Assembly (NCBI RefSeq): GCF_016808095.1
Contig: NC_068971.1
Coordinates: 47,800,131 to 47,864,130 of the forward strand
Origin: Vigna angularis
Taxonomy: Eukaryota > Streptophyta > Magnoliopsida > Fabales > Fabaceae
Direction: 5' to 3'
DNA length: 64,000 bases
The translations under genes were made by a program, and so were the position numbers. This document shows, piece after piece, positions 23,618 through 35,984 of this stretch; position 1 is the first letter of the stretch, and every line of letters starts with the position of its first letter. Under the pieces are notes generated by a model that worked only from the letters and a program-made list of their open reading frames with translations, had not been told where the DNA came from and made no database searches.

Positions 23618-26329
23618 GATTATTTGCGAGCAGAAGATGCCATGCTAATATGAAAACGCACTCTTCTCATACTATAAAAGAAGATGGAAATTTGCTCTGA
23701 AACTGTTGTATAGCAATGTTTGTTCTCACTTAGGGACACTGAATGCATATGCTTTTCTGTGTTTTCAGATAAAGATGTAGTGTCTGCACTCTACAATGTT
23801 CTTCATGTGTAAACAGAATCTTAGCAAGTTCATGATGACATTTCGTTTTATTTTTATTCTCTCTTTCTTTTGGCTGCAAATGGGGCATGACATGAGAGAG
23901 TTGTTAAGTATTAATTGGGCTTAGCTGTGCTTTCTTCACGGGGACAATTAGTTCTTCATGTGACGCTATGCAACAAACTTTTGGTCACCCCTGATTTTGC
24001 CATCGGAAATTGAGGCAAGGGAGAGGGAAGGGTGGCGGAATATTCAAGGAAACATGAGATATTTAGTGCATCCCATGTCTCTTTTTTATGCTGCATCACT
24101 ATTCCAAAATCTCTGGCATTTGAATGTTATGGTCGTATATTCTCCATTTGTGTGGGAAAAATAGTAGTGCCAATTATCTAGTTGGTAGTCCCCGTTACAT
24201 AAATTTAGTCGTTGCGTTTGACGTTGGAAGGTTATGTTCCATGTGCTACAAAATGTGATGAAAAGGCACAACTTAAACATATTGAGTGTTTACGTATTAA
24301 TATCCACCATTCATCTGTAGTGTGGGTGTTGAATTTGCAAATTACGCAATGATTTGAAGATGAAGATGCATATCTACCATGTAATGATGGGATAGAGTTT
24401 TTATGGCCCACATATCACTCCATGTTCATTTGATTTTGAACTTTGTTGAGCACGCGCCTGCATAAATTGTACGTCCTCAAAAGCAGATCAATCTTGTTTA
24501 TATAGATACTCCACTTGTCCTTTAAGCGTAACACTAACGTTAATGGTTGTCAAACTATGCGGAGCCTGTCTATCCATTATTTGGCGTTAATCTTTTGATG
24601 ATTTGTTATAAATATTTTTAAGTAATGTAAAAAGTAAATTATTTTTTTTCAAGTAAAAATTAATTTATGCACAAATTAAAAATCTACTATAAGTTTTTTT
24701 TTAATTAGTCATTTTATGCATGAGTTATTTTTTTTTAGTTTATAGAAAAGCTATTTTTCTTTTTTCTTGTTTTATAAAAAATGTTATAGAGAAGCTCATG
24801 ATTTTTAATATAGGGGGAAAATTATTGTATGTGAAAGGAGGATTATTATTATGGCTTTGGCATTATGCAAAAGTGGGGTCTGTGCATCCACATCCACTGA
24901 GCCGAAAAAATTATGACAAATTGGATATTATTTGTTAGGGAAAAGCAGCCACAAAGGAAATTAAACAGTAACTTTAGTTTCATCTTTTACACAGTGATGT
25001 TACTTAATTGGCATATGATGGTGAATAAACGTGTAGACACCGTAAGGTAAAGTCCATGGGCGCACGCGAATGAGTTTTCTCTTATTAAATTTATGCTAAA
25101 ATCGTACTCTTATCTCATATTTAAAGTTTTTATTTAACTTTTCTTTTTCTTTTTGTACAATTTCCTCTTTATCTTGTTTTTGAGGTTTCATATTGAGTTA
25201 AAAAAAGAAGAGATGATTTTGGTGAAACTTCATTCATACAGACATAATTCAATAGCTGTAAGAAGAAATCAAAAGGTAGAAACAAAGTATATACATAACT
25301 AACACATGTATTAAAATTAAGAGTGATACTCTTTTAAACAAAAAAAAAGAGAGTAAACGTTAAAATTGGTTTGTATTTTACACATGTATGACACATTTGT
25401 TAAGTCAGTATGTAACTAATATAAGTGACACTTAAAAAATAAATATAATGAAATATGAAATATATATAATATTTTATTACAACCTTAATGTATGAAGCAC
25501 ATACCACAGGTGGGCACACACCTACCCATTAAGAAAATCGGTACAGTGATTACTCACGTGATTCCTGGCCTCTCAAATTCACGTGCCTTGCCCAAACTTG
25601 GCCATTCAAATTTAAAGAGTACTATTATTTCGATATCTAACAATAATTACAATTTTTTTATAAATACAAAAATTATTTTTTTAATGATTAAAATCCTTCT
25701 AAAAGTGTATTCCCAAATTGTGCATCTTGTGTTAAAAGAAATTTTTTTAAATTTAAATCCTTTTTCTTCGCTTCTATTTTCAATTAAGAAATTTAACGTT
25801 TTATTCTAAAAAGAAAGAGTAGAAAGTTTAATCCAAACTTAATTTCTATTATTGTTAATTAGTGTTAGTCTTTTTTTATATTATCTTTCAATTTAAAGCT
25901 ATAATTTAAGTTTCTATACATTATAGTTAGAAGTTCTCAACACCTAAGCAAAATTTATGACTAAAAAAGTTGTGGCCATAGCTATGCTTCGTGGAACTTA
26001 CTACCTGCAGACAAATTTCTCTGTTTTATTTTTATATTAAGATTTTCTTACACAACGAAATCAAAAATAGATTGGGATGAAAGATGAAGAAAATATATTT
26101 CTAAAGAAATATGATCCATTTCTCAAAGTAATAAATTATGAAAGAAAACTAAAGAGGTATCATGGATAAAATTCTGCAAATAAAAATCATGCTCAATAAA
26201 AAAAAATAGTTTTTTTTTATCGTAAAGGAAGTCACAAAGTAGTTAAAAAGTTAATTAGTGTAGGAAACTGTGAGCAGATCATAAACATTTTATTATATCC
26301 TAACATAAATATAGATGTTTCTGCAATTT

Positions 26330-26386
<57 letters not shown>

Positions 26387-28189
26387 CTTTAATCTTTTGT
26401 GACTTTACTGTCATATAAAAAATAAAATAATTCAATATATTATTTATCGTAATAAAAGTTAAATTATATAAAATGGAATATTTTAAACATTTATAATTTA
26501 ATGATGTCTATGTTTTGAATAGTCTAAGAAGATAAAGTCCTAGTCTTATAAAAAAATTCTAAATTTTTTTAATACTAATATCTCTTTATTAAATTAATTA
26601 TAAAATTATGGTTGAGAATAAAAATTAATTAAATTATTTATGAGTGACTTTTAATTTTTATAATAAATTATTTTATTAGTAAAAAGTTTTTGTTTGATTT
26701 AGGCATTCTAAATTTATGATATATTTTAAACATATCATATTTAAGTTTGTTTTAAGTTTTTCAAACCCTGAGTAGTATCTGATTATAAGTGTTTTTTTTT
26801 GTCTAATTAGTGATAGTTACTTATTTTTTAATTAGTATCTTTGCTAATTGTGTATTGTAACTTAAAACCAAGAGTAAAATAAACAAATAATTTATTGATA
26901 AAATAGGAGAAAACTAGTTATATATCAAGATTCACCTAATAGTAAAAAAGGAATGAAGGGAAGAGAAGATAAGATGGTGGATAAAAAATACTTGTAATCA
27001 TATTTTCTTGGTTAAAATATTTTTATTTTCACTGAAAACACATAATGATGATATTTTTGAATGGATATTAAGGTTCTTATATTTCATAAAAAAAATCAAT
27101 ATTAAAATATTTAATTAGAATTTAAATTTAAGACTACTAATTAAATTAAAATAATGTCTACAATAATTATAATATTTCATAAAAAAGTGAATATTTAACA
27201 TAGTTAATTATGACATCAGTTTCCTTTTTTCAGTTTATATACTAGTTTTACCTAATTGAACACGTCTTTCTTGGTATCTGGTTTAAGTGCATATTCCAAT
27301 TATTACACTAACCCATCGGATTAAATTAAACTAGGATAAGTAATATACCTATTAAGCAAAACAAAATCATAATAATTAAGTCAAGAATCTAGATATGCTT
27401 TTAAACTGAATTGTAAAAATTAAGCTGAGAGTTAAAAGATGGCAATTTCCCTTTTAAGAAGTGACTTGGTTCATTGGAATTGGGTGGAATTTTTAGTCAT
27501 AGTTGAGTTAGGTCATTTTTATTTTTAACTGCAAATTGCATAACATTACTGCAAAATTCTGACATGCCAAATCCTCAAAGAACTTGTCGTGTTCTTCAGA
27601 AATTCAACCTGCTCCTATTGTTTTGGTTTAATCTGATAGTGTTTGGAAGTTTAGGTTTGTCTTTTTGTTACCTACAGCACACCATACCAGCCTAATGGAA
27701 TGAAGGTGAGAAGCATCATCCATTGATTTGTACTGCACCAGGAATCACAATAGCCATGTGTAGTAAGCAGTAACTAGGTTAGGAAAAATAAAAAGGTTGT
27801 ACTGTTATGTGCTGTCCAGCATTAAAGTTAAAGTGAATTCAAGAGACAAAGTGGTAGTAGATGTAGTCATCCAGGCTAGGGAATCACACTATCAAAACCA
27901 TTTTTGACTGTCAAACCACAAATATACAAGCAGATGCACTGCTCCTGCCCATTTTTTAAAAGGTATTTTAACATTTTTTTTTACTTTTGATACAATACAT
28001 ATGTTAATTTTCTATTTATTTATTATTTATTGACATATTTTGAATAGGTAGGTGGGACATGAATAATATCTACAATAACATCTACTATAAAAGACATTTA
28101 CTTGTTATCTCTTTACGTGTGAATAATTGTTTAAAAAGATATTCGTAGATATTTTAAAATCTACAAGTACAAGCATACTTAGATACTTA
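23618..28189. other. Intergenic region downstream of TEN1
   Basis: Contains the TEN1 3' UTR and then AT-rich DNA with no recognisable gene. Two CACGTG hexamers lie at 25555 and 25580. A (TA)n tract occupies about 26332-26380. The segment about 27420-27950 is less AT-rich but encodes nothing that I recognise. Confidence 0.55.
26332..26380. repeat. (TA)n microsatellite
   Basis: Alternating TA for close to 48 bp, embedded in intergenic AT-rich DNA. Confidence 0.95.
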
Positions 28190-28473
28190 TGTCGCACACT
28201 TTTTGAAAAAGTTTTCCAGAAGGTCACCCATCCTTAAGTTCTTATGGGTTAAGCAAATGCATTTAGGTAATATGAATAGCCAAATCAATCCCTTTAAGCT
28301 ATCCTTCAACTGTATAGTCTCATACCTATACAGTCTCTAGATCTGTCTCATTCTGGTGTATGATCGATTTGTCATGTGCCCCTTCCACTGGAAGCCTGCC
28401 AGAAGCCGTTCCTTGTCAGTACTCCTTGCACTTCGTGCCTCTTGCACTGCCCTCTCAGTACCCGGGTGTCACA
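28190..28473 (-). mobile_element. Cassandra-like TRIM LTR (solo or fragment) with 5S rRNA-derived segment, antisense
   Basis: Read on the minus strand, the element starts TGTGACACCCGGGTACTGAG at 28473. It runs through a GC-richer body to AAGGATGGGTGACCTTCTGG (28234-28215). That segment matches the internal-promoter region of plant 5S rRNA (AGGATGGGTGACCT). Cassandra TRIMs are short non-autonomous LTR retroelements whose LTRs carry a 5S-like sequence, and the LTR beginning TGT.ACACCCGG.. also fits. The composition contrasts with the AT-rich flanks. The far end is unclear; 28190 is simply where 5S-like similarity fades. No second LTR, primer-binding site or target duplication was found, so this may be a solo LTR or a truncated copy. 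Confidence 0.7.
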
Positions 28474-31400
28474 AATATAATATAAATTAAATTAAATATA
28501 AATATTAATTTAATTTAATAAAATATAAATTAATTTTAATTTTAATTTAATTTAATTTAATAAAATATAAATTAAATTTTTATTTTTAATGGATAAAAAA
28601 TATTTATAGATACAAGTAATATAATCCTATTACTCAATCTATTTATAACCAAATATTAAAATATTTACTATTCACATATAATAAATACTATCCATCACAT
28701 ATTTTATTTGCAGACATCTATCTACACTATAATATTTTGTCATCTTTAATTTTGAATCTAATAAAAAATTACACATCTATTGTATCAAAATATCTTAAAA
28801 AAATATCTCTTAACCTATCATTGTTTTTTTTTTCTTTAATATATAACTGCTAAGATGGAGTTGGATTTCCAACTGAAGCAATGGGTAGCTTTTAGTATAT
28901 TTAAGGAAAGACTACTAACTTTTGCTGTCTTACTGTGCCTTTTCAAAAGAGCTCTCACACACACACTTTCACCAGTTCCTTTTTCTTTAGTTCATAATCT
29001 AATTCATTGTTTCACGCCAACACCCAAAAATAGTAGACTCTCATGCTCTTATTTCAAATACATGACTTAATGAAGATGAATAACTTTTTACACTAACAAA
29101 ATATATTTGGAATTAAATATAATTTTTATTTTTAAACTATTATATATATAAAAAGTTTACTTTCATTAGATGAAAGTTATAGAAAATATCTTTTAGTTAT
29201 CTTATATAATATCTGAAATTCAATGTTTTAGATGAAAAATATTATATTTCTTTTGTTGTAGAAGATGTTTTCCATGGATTCAAAGGTTAAATATTTTATA
29301 ATTTAATTCAGAAACGAAATATACTTTTTTATAATAATTTGTAGATAAAAAACATATTTAATCTTTATATTTATTATTAGTCTAAGTTTTTTATTTTATT
29401 AAAAATTTAATTTAATTCTACGAAAATATATACTTTTTATCGTTTAAACTCTTTTTAATTTGAAAACTAATTTATGAAATAAGAATTATTTAATTATATA
29501 TATTATAAGTTAATGTTATTTTTGGTTAACGTTAACGTGAAGCTTTTATTATTATCAAATAAAGAAAAGAAAAGTTCGGATAAATAACAATAACTTCTCT
29601 AGTAGAATTTAAATTAATGCTTAGTAAAGATTTACTCAATTTTAATAATGAATAAAAAATTATTACCAATGCAAAAGTCTTTTATATTCCTAATGCATAC
29701 CCATCTACCTTATGTAATTGTGTAAATTTCTCATTCTTAACAATGGTGTGCTGGTGGGTAGTTCAAATAATAGATGTTTGACTTTATATATATAGATGTC
29801 AACTAAAAATATAAAGAGAAAATTCTTGCAGGTATTCTTTTATTTATTTTTTCTTCTCATTTAAATAAGGCTGTGTCTATAGTTTTGACCGACTATCTAA
29901 TATTATAACCTTCCATTTTATTGACTTGGAAATCTTTCTTTATATGCATTCCGTCAAATCAGATTGTACAATCCTGGGATGAAATTAATAGCATGTCATA
30001 AACATGAAAGCAAATAGAATTAATATAAAATACCAATGCAATAAATATTGATTATCTGTAATATACAAAATATTTAGTCTGATATGAACTAAAGTTTTGG
30101 TGGTATTGAAGTTGAATAAAAATAATTTATTATAATAAACTTTATTGATTCTAAGACTGACGCCAACATAAATGAAGATGTCTTTCCTTGATCAACGTGT
30201 GAATTATACATATCAAATCAAACTATAAGAATATCAATTTGATCCCTAGCCAGCTACCTCTGGAACGCAAGGGATGCAAAATTCAATCATCTTTCTATTT
30301 GTTCTTTAATAAAGGGTTTATAAATTCTTTCTACAACTAGGCTGGGAATTGTGCTTTTTTTTTTTGTCAAATCTCTTTAGTATTGATAAAAAATTTATAG
30401 TTGTTATATACATATATATACGATATATATAAAACTAGTATTTTTATTAAACTATTGGTTGAAAAATATATACATGCAATAATTATATTCTATTAACTAA
30501 ACTTACATAAAAAAAAATTAATTCAGTTTGACATTATTACCATTATTTACAATATTATTGGCATCCTTGACGATAATAATCATAAAAATTGTATTATATA
30601 CGAAGTGTTAGTTGATTATTAAACCATCATATATTATGATATAATACAATAAATATATATCTGATTTCTATAGAGTTCTATACATAATATTAGCACATTT
30701 TGCATTATATATAATATTATTTTATACATTTTTCATCACTCACTAAAAGTTATAATACCACTTTAGGTATATACAAAATCATAATTAGTCACAATATTAT
30801 ATAGATACTCAAATATTATATAGTGGGTACATAAAGAAATTTATGGATAGAGGAAAACCTAGAAACATGCTTCTTTATTCATTTTCAACTACGGTTGTTC
30901 GCAAGGAAGAGCATTGTTCCAAAATTCACAAACAAGGTAATTTAATACATGTTTGAAAACAAAATTTGAAACGTTAAATATATTTATAAAAATGATTACT
31001 GGTTGTATCTGTTTAATAGAAAAATATTTTAGCAATCATTATCTATTCAAAGAGTCTAATTTAATTGATAGTCTAATTAGAATGGAAATGAATTATATAC
31101 TGGTAACGATTACCCAGTATTTCCATGCATCTTTTCATTTTTTGACCAAATTTAGATAGCCTCCCAAACCAATTGCACAACATTTTTCTATTGTCTTTGC
31201 ATTCATCAACATGATTCAAACTCAATAAAATAATTATTTTATCAGTAATTTAAAATAATTTATTTCATTTTCTACTAATGATATGTTATCCTATGATTGG
31301 CGTTCCAATAGTCATCCCCAGAACCCATTTAATTTTTTTCCACTGGGAATAAGAACCACTTTTTATATATTTTATAGATTTTAAATGCTGATTTATTAAA

Positions 31401-32990
31401 ATAATGAGATGATAATGGTAAATTAAGATTTTGGGCGGTCTTAAGGAGTCATTCAAGCCTACCGAGACGTGTGCTTAGAGACAAAATTTTAACAAACACT
31501 AATCCATGGCTGACATACTCTTTTTCCTTTATAATACAGCTTCCATGGTTTACCTAAAAAGTTATATTTCTTTTTAATATCATTGCAAACCATGGATGCT
31601 GAGTCAGTCTACAAAACTCTTTAATGTTTCCTTTTTCTTCAAGGTTTTATATCTAAACTAAAGGAGCAAGAAAACTTAATTATTATTAAAGATGACAATC
31701 TTGCTTTCCAAGTAAAAATTTATCTATATCCTTAATAGATATAAACAAAATTTCACTCTCATTTTTTATTCAACGAGTATGAAACTATGTTCACATTCTC
31801 ATCTTATCGGAAACGAATAAAGTAAAAAAGATATTTTTTTTCTAATATCAAATATAAAAAAAAATTATAATTATATTAGTATCAAATATCAATTGAATAA
31901 TGTCTAATAATTATAAAAAATTAAAAATATTAAATAGGCGTCTTATAAATAAATTAAAAAAGTTATTATAACTTTTAAAAAATACCTAATAAATTATTTT
32001 TTCTGTGAATTTAAATACCAAAACTTATACAATATGAAAACTTTTTGTAGAAGTTAAAACGAATCATATAATACATACCGAATCATTTGTCATCCCTCAA
32101 TATTGCAATGAAATATAAAAGGTTTTATTCTTAGTCCAACTTCTTTTGTATATCTTCAGAAACAGCTATTTTTCTAATTAAAACAAAATATAATAACTAT
32201 CCTATATGATTGAATATATATTTAATCAGGGTCGCAATCTTATTTTTTTAAAGATTTTGAAACATTAGACACAATAATTCCCGAATCTGCAGAACAGTAT
32301 AAGAATATTTCAATAATACGAACGTTATAAAAATTGTCCAGTTTCTTCTAAATAATAAAAAAGATTCCCACTGTTTGGGTGTCCAAATCATATTCTTTCA
32401 AACATTGCATAATGCTTATCTTCCTACATGTGGGGAAAAACAAATGACAACTCAATATCTCCTACATACATGTACCTTATACAGTAAAAATCATCACATG
32501 TGTACTACATCAGGACTTTATTCATGTTATACATATATCTATCTATATATAATAAAAAAAAAGTATATGTCGGGGGATAAAAAAAATCACTTTTATAATA
32601 TATAAAAAAAAATCTATTGAAATAGTCATATAATGTATATTTAGGGTAAATAATAGAAATTCATAACTTCTAATGTATAACTGAGGAAGAGTAGAAGTGT
32701 AGAACATACCACTTACGGTAAAAAATAAAAATAAAAGAGGCTGCATTGCATAACGCTTTTGAGCCAAGAAACTTGACAATGACTAGCTGGGGCAGCCAGA
32801 GGTGACGGATTACTGTCGAAGATTTCTTCTCTGAATTAACAAGAGCTACATCAGAGGTAATATATATTTTTTTTCCCCTAATGTCGTTAATAATTATCTC
32901 ACTTTTAATATTTTCTTGTGAATATTTAACTTATATACTACAACTTAATTATATGTTGAATGATGTAGAAAGGGAATAATAGCCATAAAT
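28474..32990. other. AT-rich intergenic DNA, no gene recognised
   Basis: Runs of TAATTTAATTTAA directly follow the TRIM fragment (about 28480-28590). The rest is low-complexity AT-rich sequence with short spurious frames and no homology that I can name. Confidence 0.55.
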
Positions 32991-34354
32991 TTAAATTTAT
33001 GTGCAGTTGGATTGTATGGTTTGTTTGTAAAAATGTGTTTGTTTTGGTGTGTCCTTGTGGCATAGATAAAAAAGGAAGAGAAGAAGGAACTAGAACCAAA
33101 CAAAAGAAAGGTCCATTATGGATTCTGATCACTCTTCACCTTTGCTTTCTTCAACACCCACCTTGCCCTGTCGGAATTCCTTCCTGTTCCGGCCACAACA
33201 TCTCCTTCTCCGGTTACTCCCTCAGATTCACCCTCTGTAGTTCCCTCAACAACAAACTTCAAGGTCCTCCTCATCTTCTCATTTTTCTTTCTTTCAAAAC
33301 TAAAAACAACCAAATGGGAGTTTTTAAGTTCAGCCACAACACAACCTTAACAAATTACTCTGTTTCTTTAACATGTTTTGTCTCTGTCCTTGCTTTGATG
33401 AATTAATGGAGGTGGCGACAGAGTCAGTCAGTCCTCAACGTGTTTTCCCTTCTTTCATTTTTGTTTTGCTGAATTAAAGTCGATTTTGGGTCTCTCTTAA
33501 ATGGTGTTTGAACATGTTCCGGTATATATGGGTTGTGACCTGTGACTTATCATGCGTCTTTGGAAATTTGTTTTTTTCAGGTGTTCAGATTTTATTGCTC
33601 TAACTTTGATTAATCTTCAGAATCTCTTTTTAAATATGCTTCTGATGTCAACAGAGCAGTATGCTTTTTACATGACGCTGAATCCAACAGCGAGAAAGCA
33701 AGCCAGAAAGAAACCAATTTTTACTTTTACTTTATGTCCCAGTTCACTTATCAATACACGATTCGATTTTGATCTATTATGCTTTTCTACATCATTAATA
33801 AACCAATGTATGGGAATATAATAGGAGCTGTATCAAGGAACCTTAACTTAAATCATTTCTTTTCTCTTTCTCTGTTAATATTTACTTTGATGTGTGAGTG
33901 GATTTTAATTTTCATGCCTCTGCAAGGCGGTGAAATAATTCCAGATTCAGCCCTGGAATTCAACGTGAGAATGAATATTTTTTCTTCTGCATAATCTGTA
34001 GTTTAAGGTTTTAAATCTGTGATAAATATTAAATTCTTAGATTCTAAGCTTTCTGAGTCAGAAATTGTCCTTATGTTCAGTCACGGCATCCCCCAACTTG
34101 TTGCACGTTTCATTTTTATTTTGAGAACGAAGTATGTAGGAAAAGGCAAAGATACTAATAAAAAAACTCAAAACGGTTCCTTCCAATGGGCTGTTGTAGA
34201 ATTTCTCACCTGCTCCTCATTTTCTTTGTTCTCTATACATACGTGTATTTGTATATATACGTTTAGTTAACACTGTCTGATTTCAATGCAGATTCCACGG
34301 CATACACAGGAAAATCACAAAAGGTGTCGTGTGGGGAATCAAGTGGTAGAGTTG
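32991..34354 (+). promoter_or_regulatory. Probable promoter and 5' UTR (with intron) of the PP2C gene
   Basis: Composition shifts to more balanced, CT-rich sequence at about 33120-33270. A good acceptor at 34278-34291 (TTTCAATGCAG) opens a non-coding stretch that leads into the PP2C ATG at 34355. This suggests at least one 5' UTR intron. The exact transcription start and donor were not resolved. Confidence 0.35.
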
Positions 34355-35984
34355 ATGGGGCATTTTTCCTCGATGTTCAATGGGTTGGCACGGTCGTTTT
34401 CAATGAAGAAAGGAAGAAAGAATGAGAAATGCGAAGGGAGGGAAGCCGCCGAAGCAATGGCAAAGGAGGCTAAGAAGAATGACATGATGCTGTGTAGCTC
34501 TGGCATAGTTCATGTCTATGGTTCAAACAACTTTGCCTCCGTATTCTCCAAAAGAGGTCAGAAAGGAGTGAACCAAGATTGTTGCATAGTGTGGGAGGTA
34601 TACAGATATTTGTGCTGAAATATCTTTATCTTCTTTGTCATATAGTTATGGGAGGAATTAATTTTAGTTCTCTAACTATACAAATAACCCACTTTAACGG
34701 AATTCAATTCACGCTTACTCATGTTTCAGTGAGTGGTATGGTATGTGTTCACGTCATTGTGGTCCCTTTGTTTTTTATGAAAGTGGATGTTTTGATGTTG
34801 TTTATAGGAATTTGGATGCCAAGAGGACACGATCTTCTGTGGGATTTTTGATGGGCATGGACCATGGGGTCACTTTGTGGCCAAAAGAGTAAGAGAGTCA
34901 ATGCCACCATCTTTGCTATGCAACTGGCAGGAGACGCTAGCCCAAACTTCAGTTGATCCCGGTGTTGATGTAGAGGAAGGAAAAAGGCAACTTTACCGAT
35001 TCAACGTATGGAAGCACTCTTACTTGAAGACATGTGCGGCCATTGACGAAGAACTGAAGCAGCAGCGCAAGATAGACTCGTTTTACAGCGGAACAACTGC
35101 CCTATCAATTGTTAGACAGGTAAAAACAAGGACAAAACTTAGTGGTTCCTTAAATGTTCTCTATGTTGTTTTTCATATATAAAATAAAAGAGTTTCATGG
35201 TAGTAATTTGCATACATAACAGACCGAGCAATGTTTGTGGAGTTGTTTTGAAACTAATCCTTAACTATTCCATGATGACCAGGGTGAACTCATTGTCGTA
35301 GCAAATGTTGGTGACTCTCGTGCTGTGTTGGCTACAACATCAGATGAAGGAAGTTTGGTAGCGGTTCAACTAACAGTTGATTTCAAGCCCAATTTACCCC
35401 GTTAGTATTGTTCAGTTTGTTTATGTAATTATCTATTCGTGTATGATACTGTTTTGTTTTGGCTTCTCATTGTGGTGATGCATAACCTTTAACTGCAGAA
35501 GAAGCAGAGAGAATAATTCAGTGCCAGGGGCGTGTGTTCTGCCTAGAGGACGAGCCAGGGGTGCATAGGGTATGGTTGCCTGATGCAGAGTCTCCAGGAC
35601 TAGCCATGTCTAGGGCCTTTGGTGACTACTGCATTAAAGGGCATGGCCTAATTTCTGTGCCTGAGGTAACCCACAGAAATATAAGTGTTAGAGACCAGTT
35701 TGTGGTGCTAGCCACTGATGGGGTAGGCAATGTTGTCCTTGAAACCGTCTTTGTGTTTACATGCATTGTTAGCAGTGTTAACACGTTGTATTGGTTTCTT
35801 GATGCAGGTTTGGGATGTAATATCTAACAAAGAAGCAGTGGAAATTGTATCTTCAACAGCAGATCAAGCTAAGGCAGCTAAAAAGTTGGTAGAGTGTGCG
35901 GAACATGCATGGAAACGCAAGAGACGGGGCATTGCCGTGGATGACATTTCAGCCATTTGTCTTTTCTTTCACTCTTCCTTTTAA
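34355..35984 (+). CDS. Protein phosphatase 2C (PPM family, clade E-like), 5 exons
   Basis: Exons 34355-34597, 34808-35119, 35283-35400, 35499-35722 and 35808-35984 join in phase to 1074 nt (357 residues). The start MGHFSSMFNGLARSFS is characteristic of the group. Gly-2 makes N-myristoylation and membrane attachment plausible. An upstream in-frame ATG at 34286 was rejected because it precedes the acceptor of a likely UTR intron. PPM motifs are complete: NQDCC, FDGHGPWG (metal-binding Asp about 96), SGTTAL, VANVGDSRA, SRAFGDYC, LATDGVWDV (Asp about 298) and VDDISAICLFF. These residues hold the Mn2+/Mg2+ pair that activates water for phosphoserine/threonine hydrolysis. I place it in clade E from the N-terminus, QEDTIFCGIFDGHG and NLPQEAERI. 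The physiological substrate is unknown. The gene is intact. Confidence 0.93.

Noticed and set aside
27660..27780. Possible miR166-like precursor (ACCAGCCTAATGGAATGAAGG)
   Set aside because: It does not match the mature miR166 sequence, and no complementary arm forms a hairpin nearby.
33116..33406. Frames of 135 (+) and 73 (-) codons before the PP2C gene
   Set aside because: They sit in the presumed PP2C 5' UTR or promoter and resemble nothing known; the plus frame is a chance frame in CT-rich DNA.
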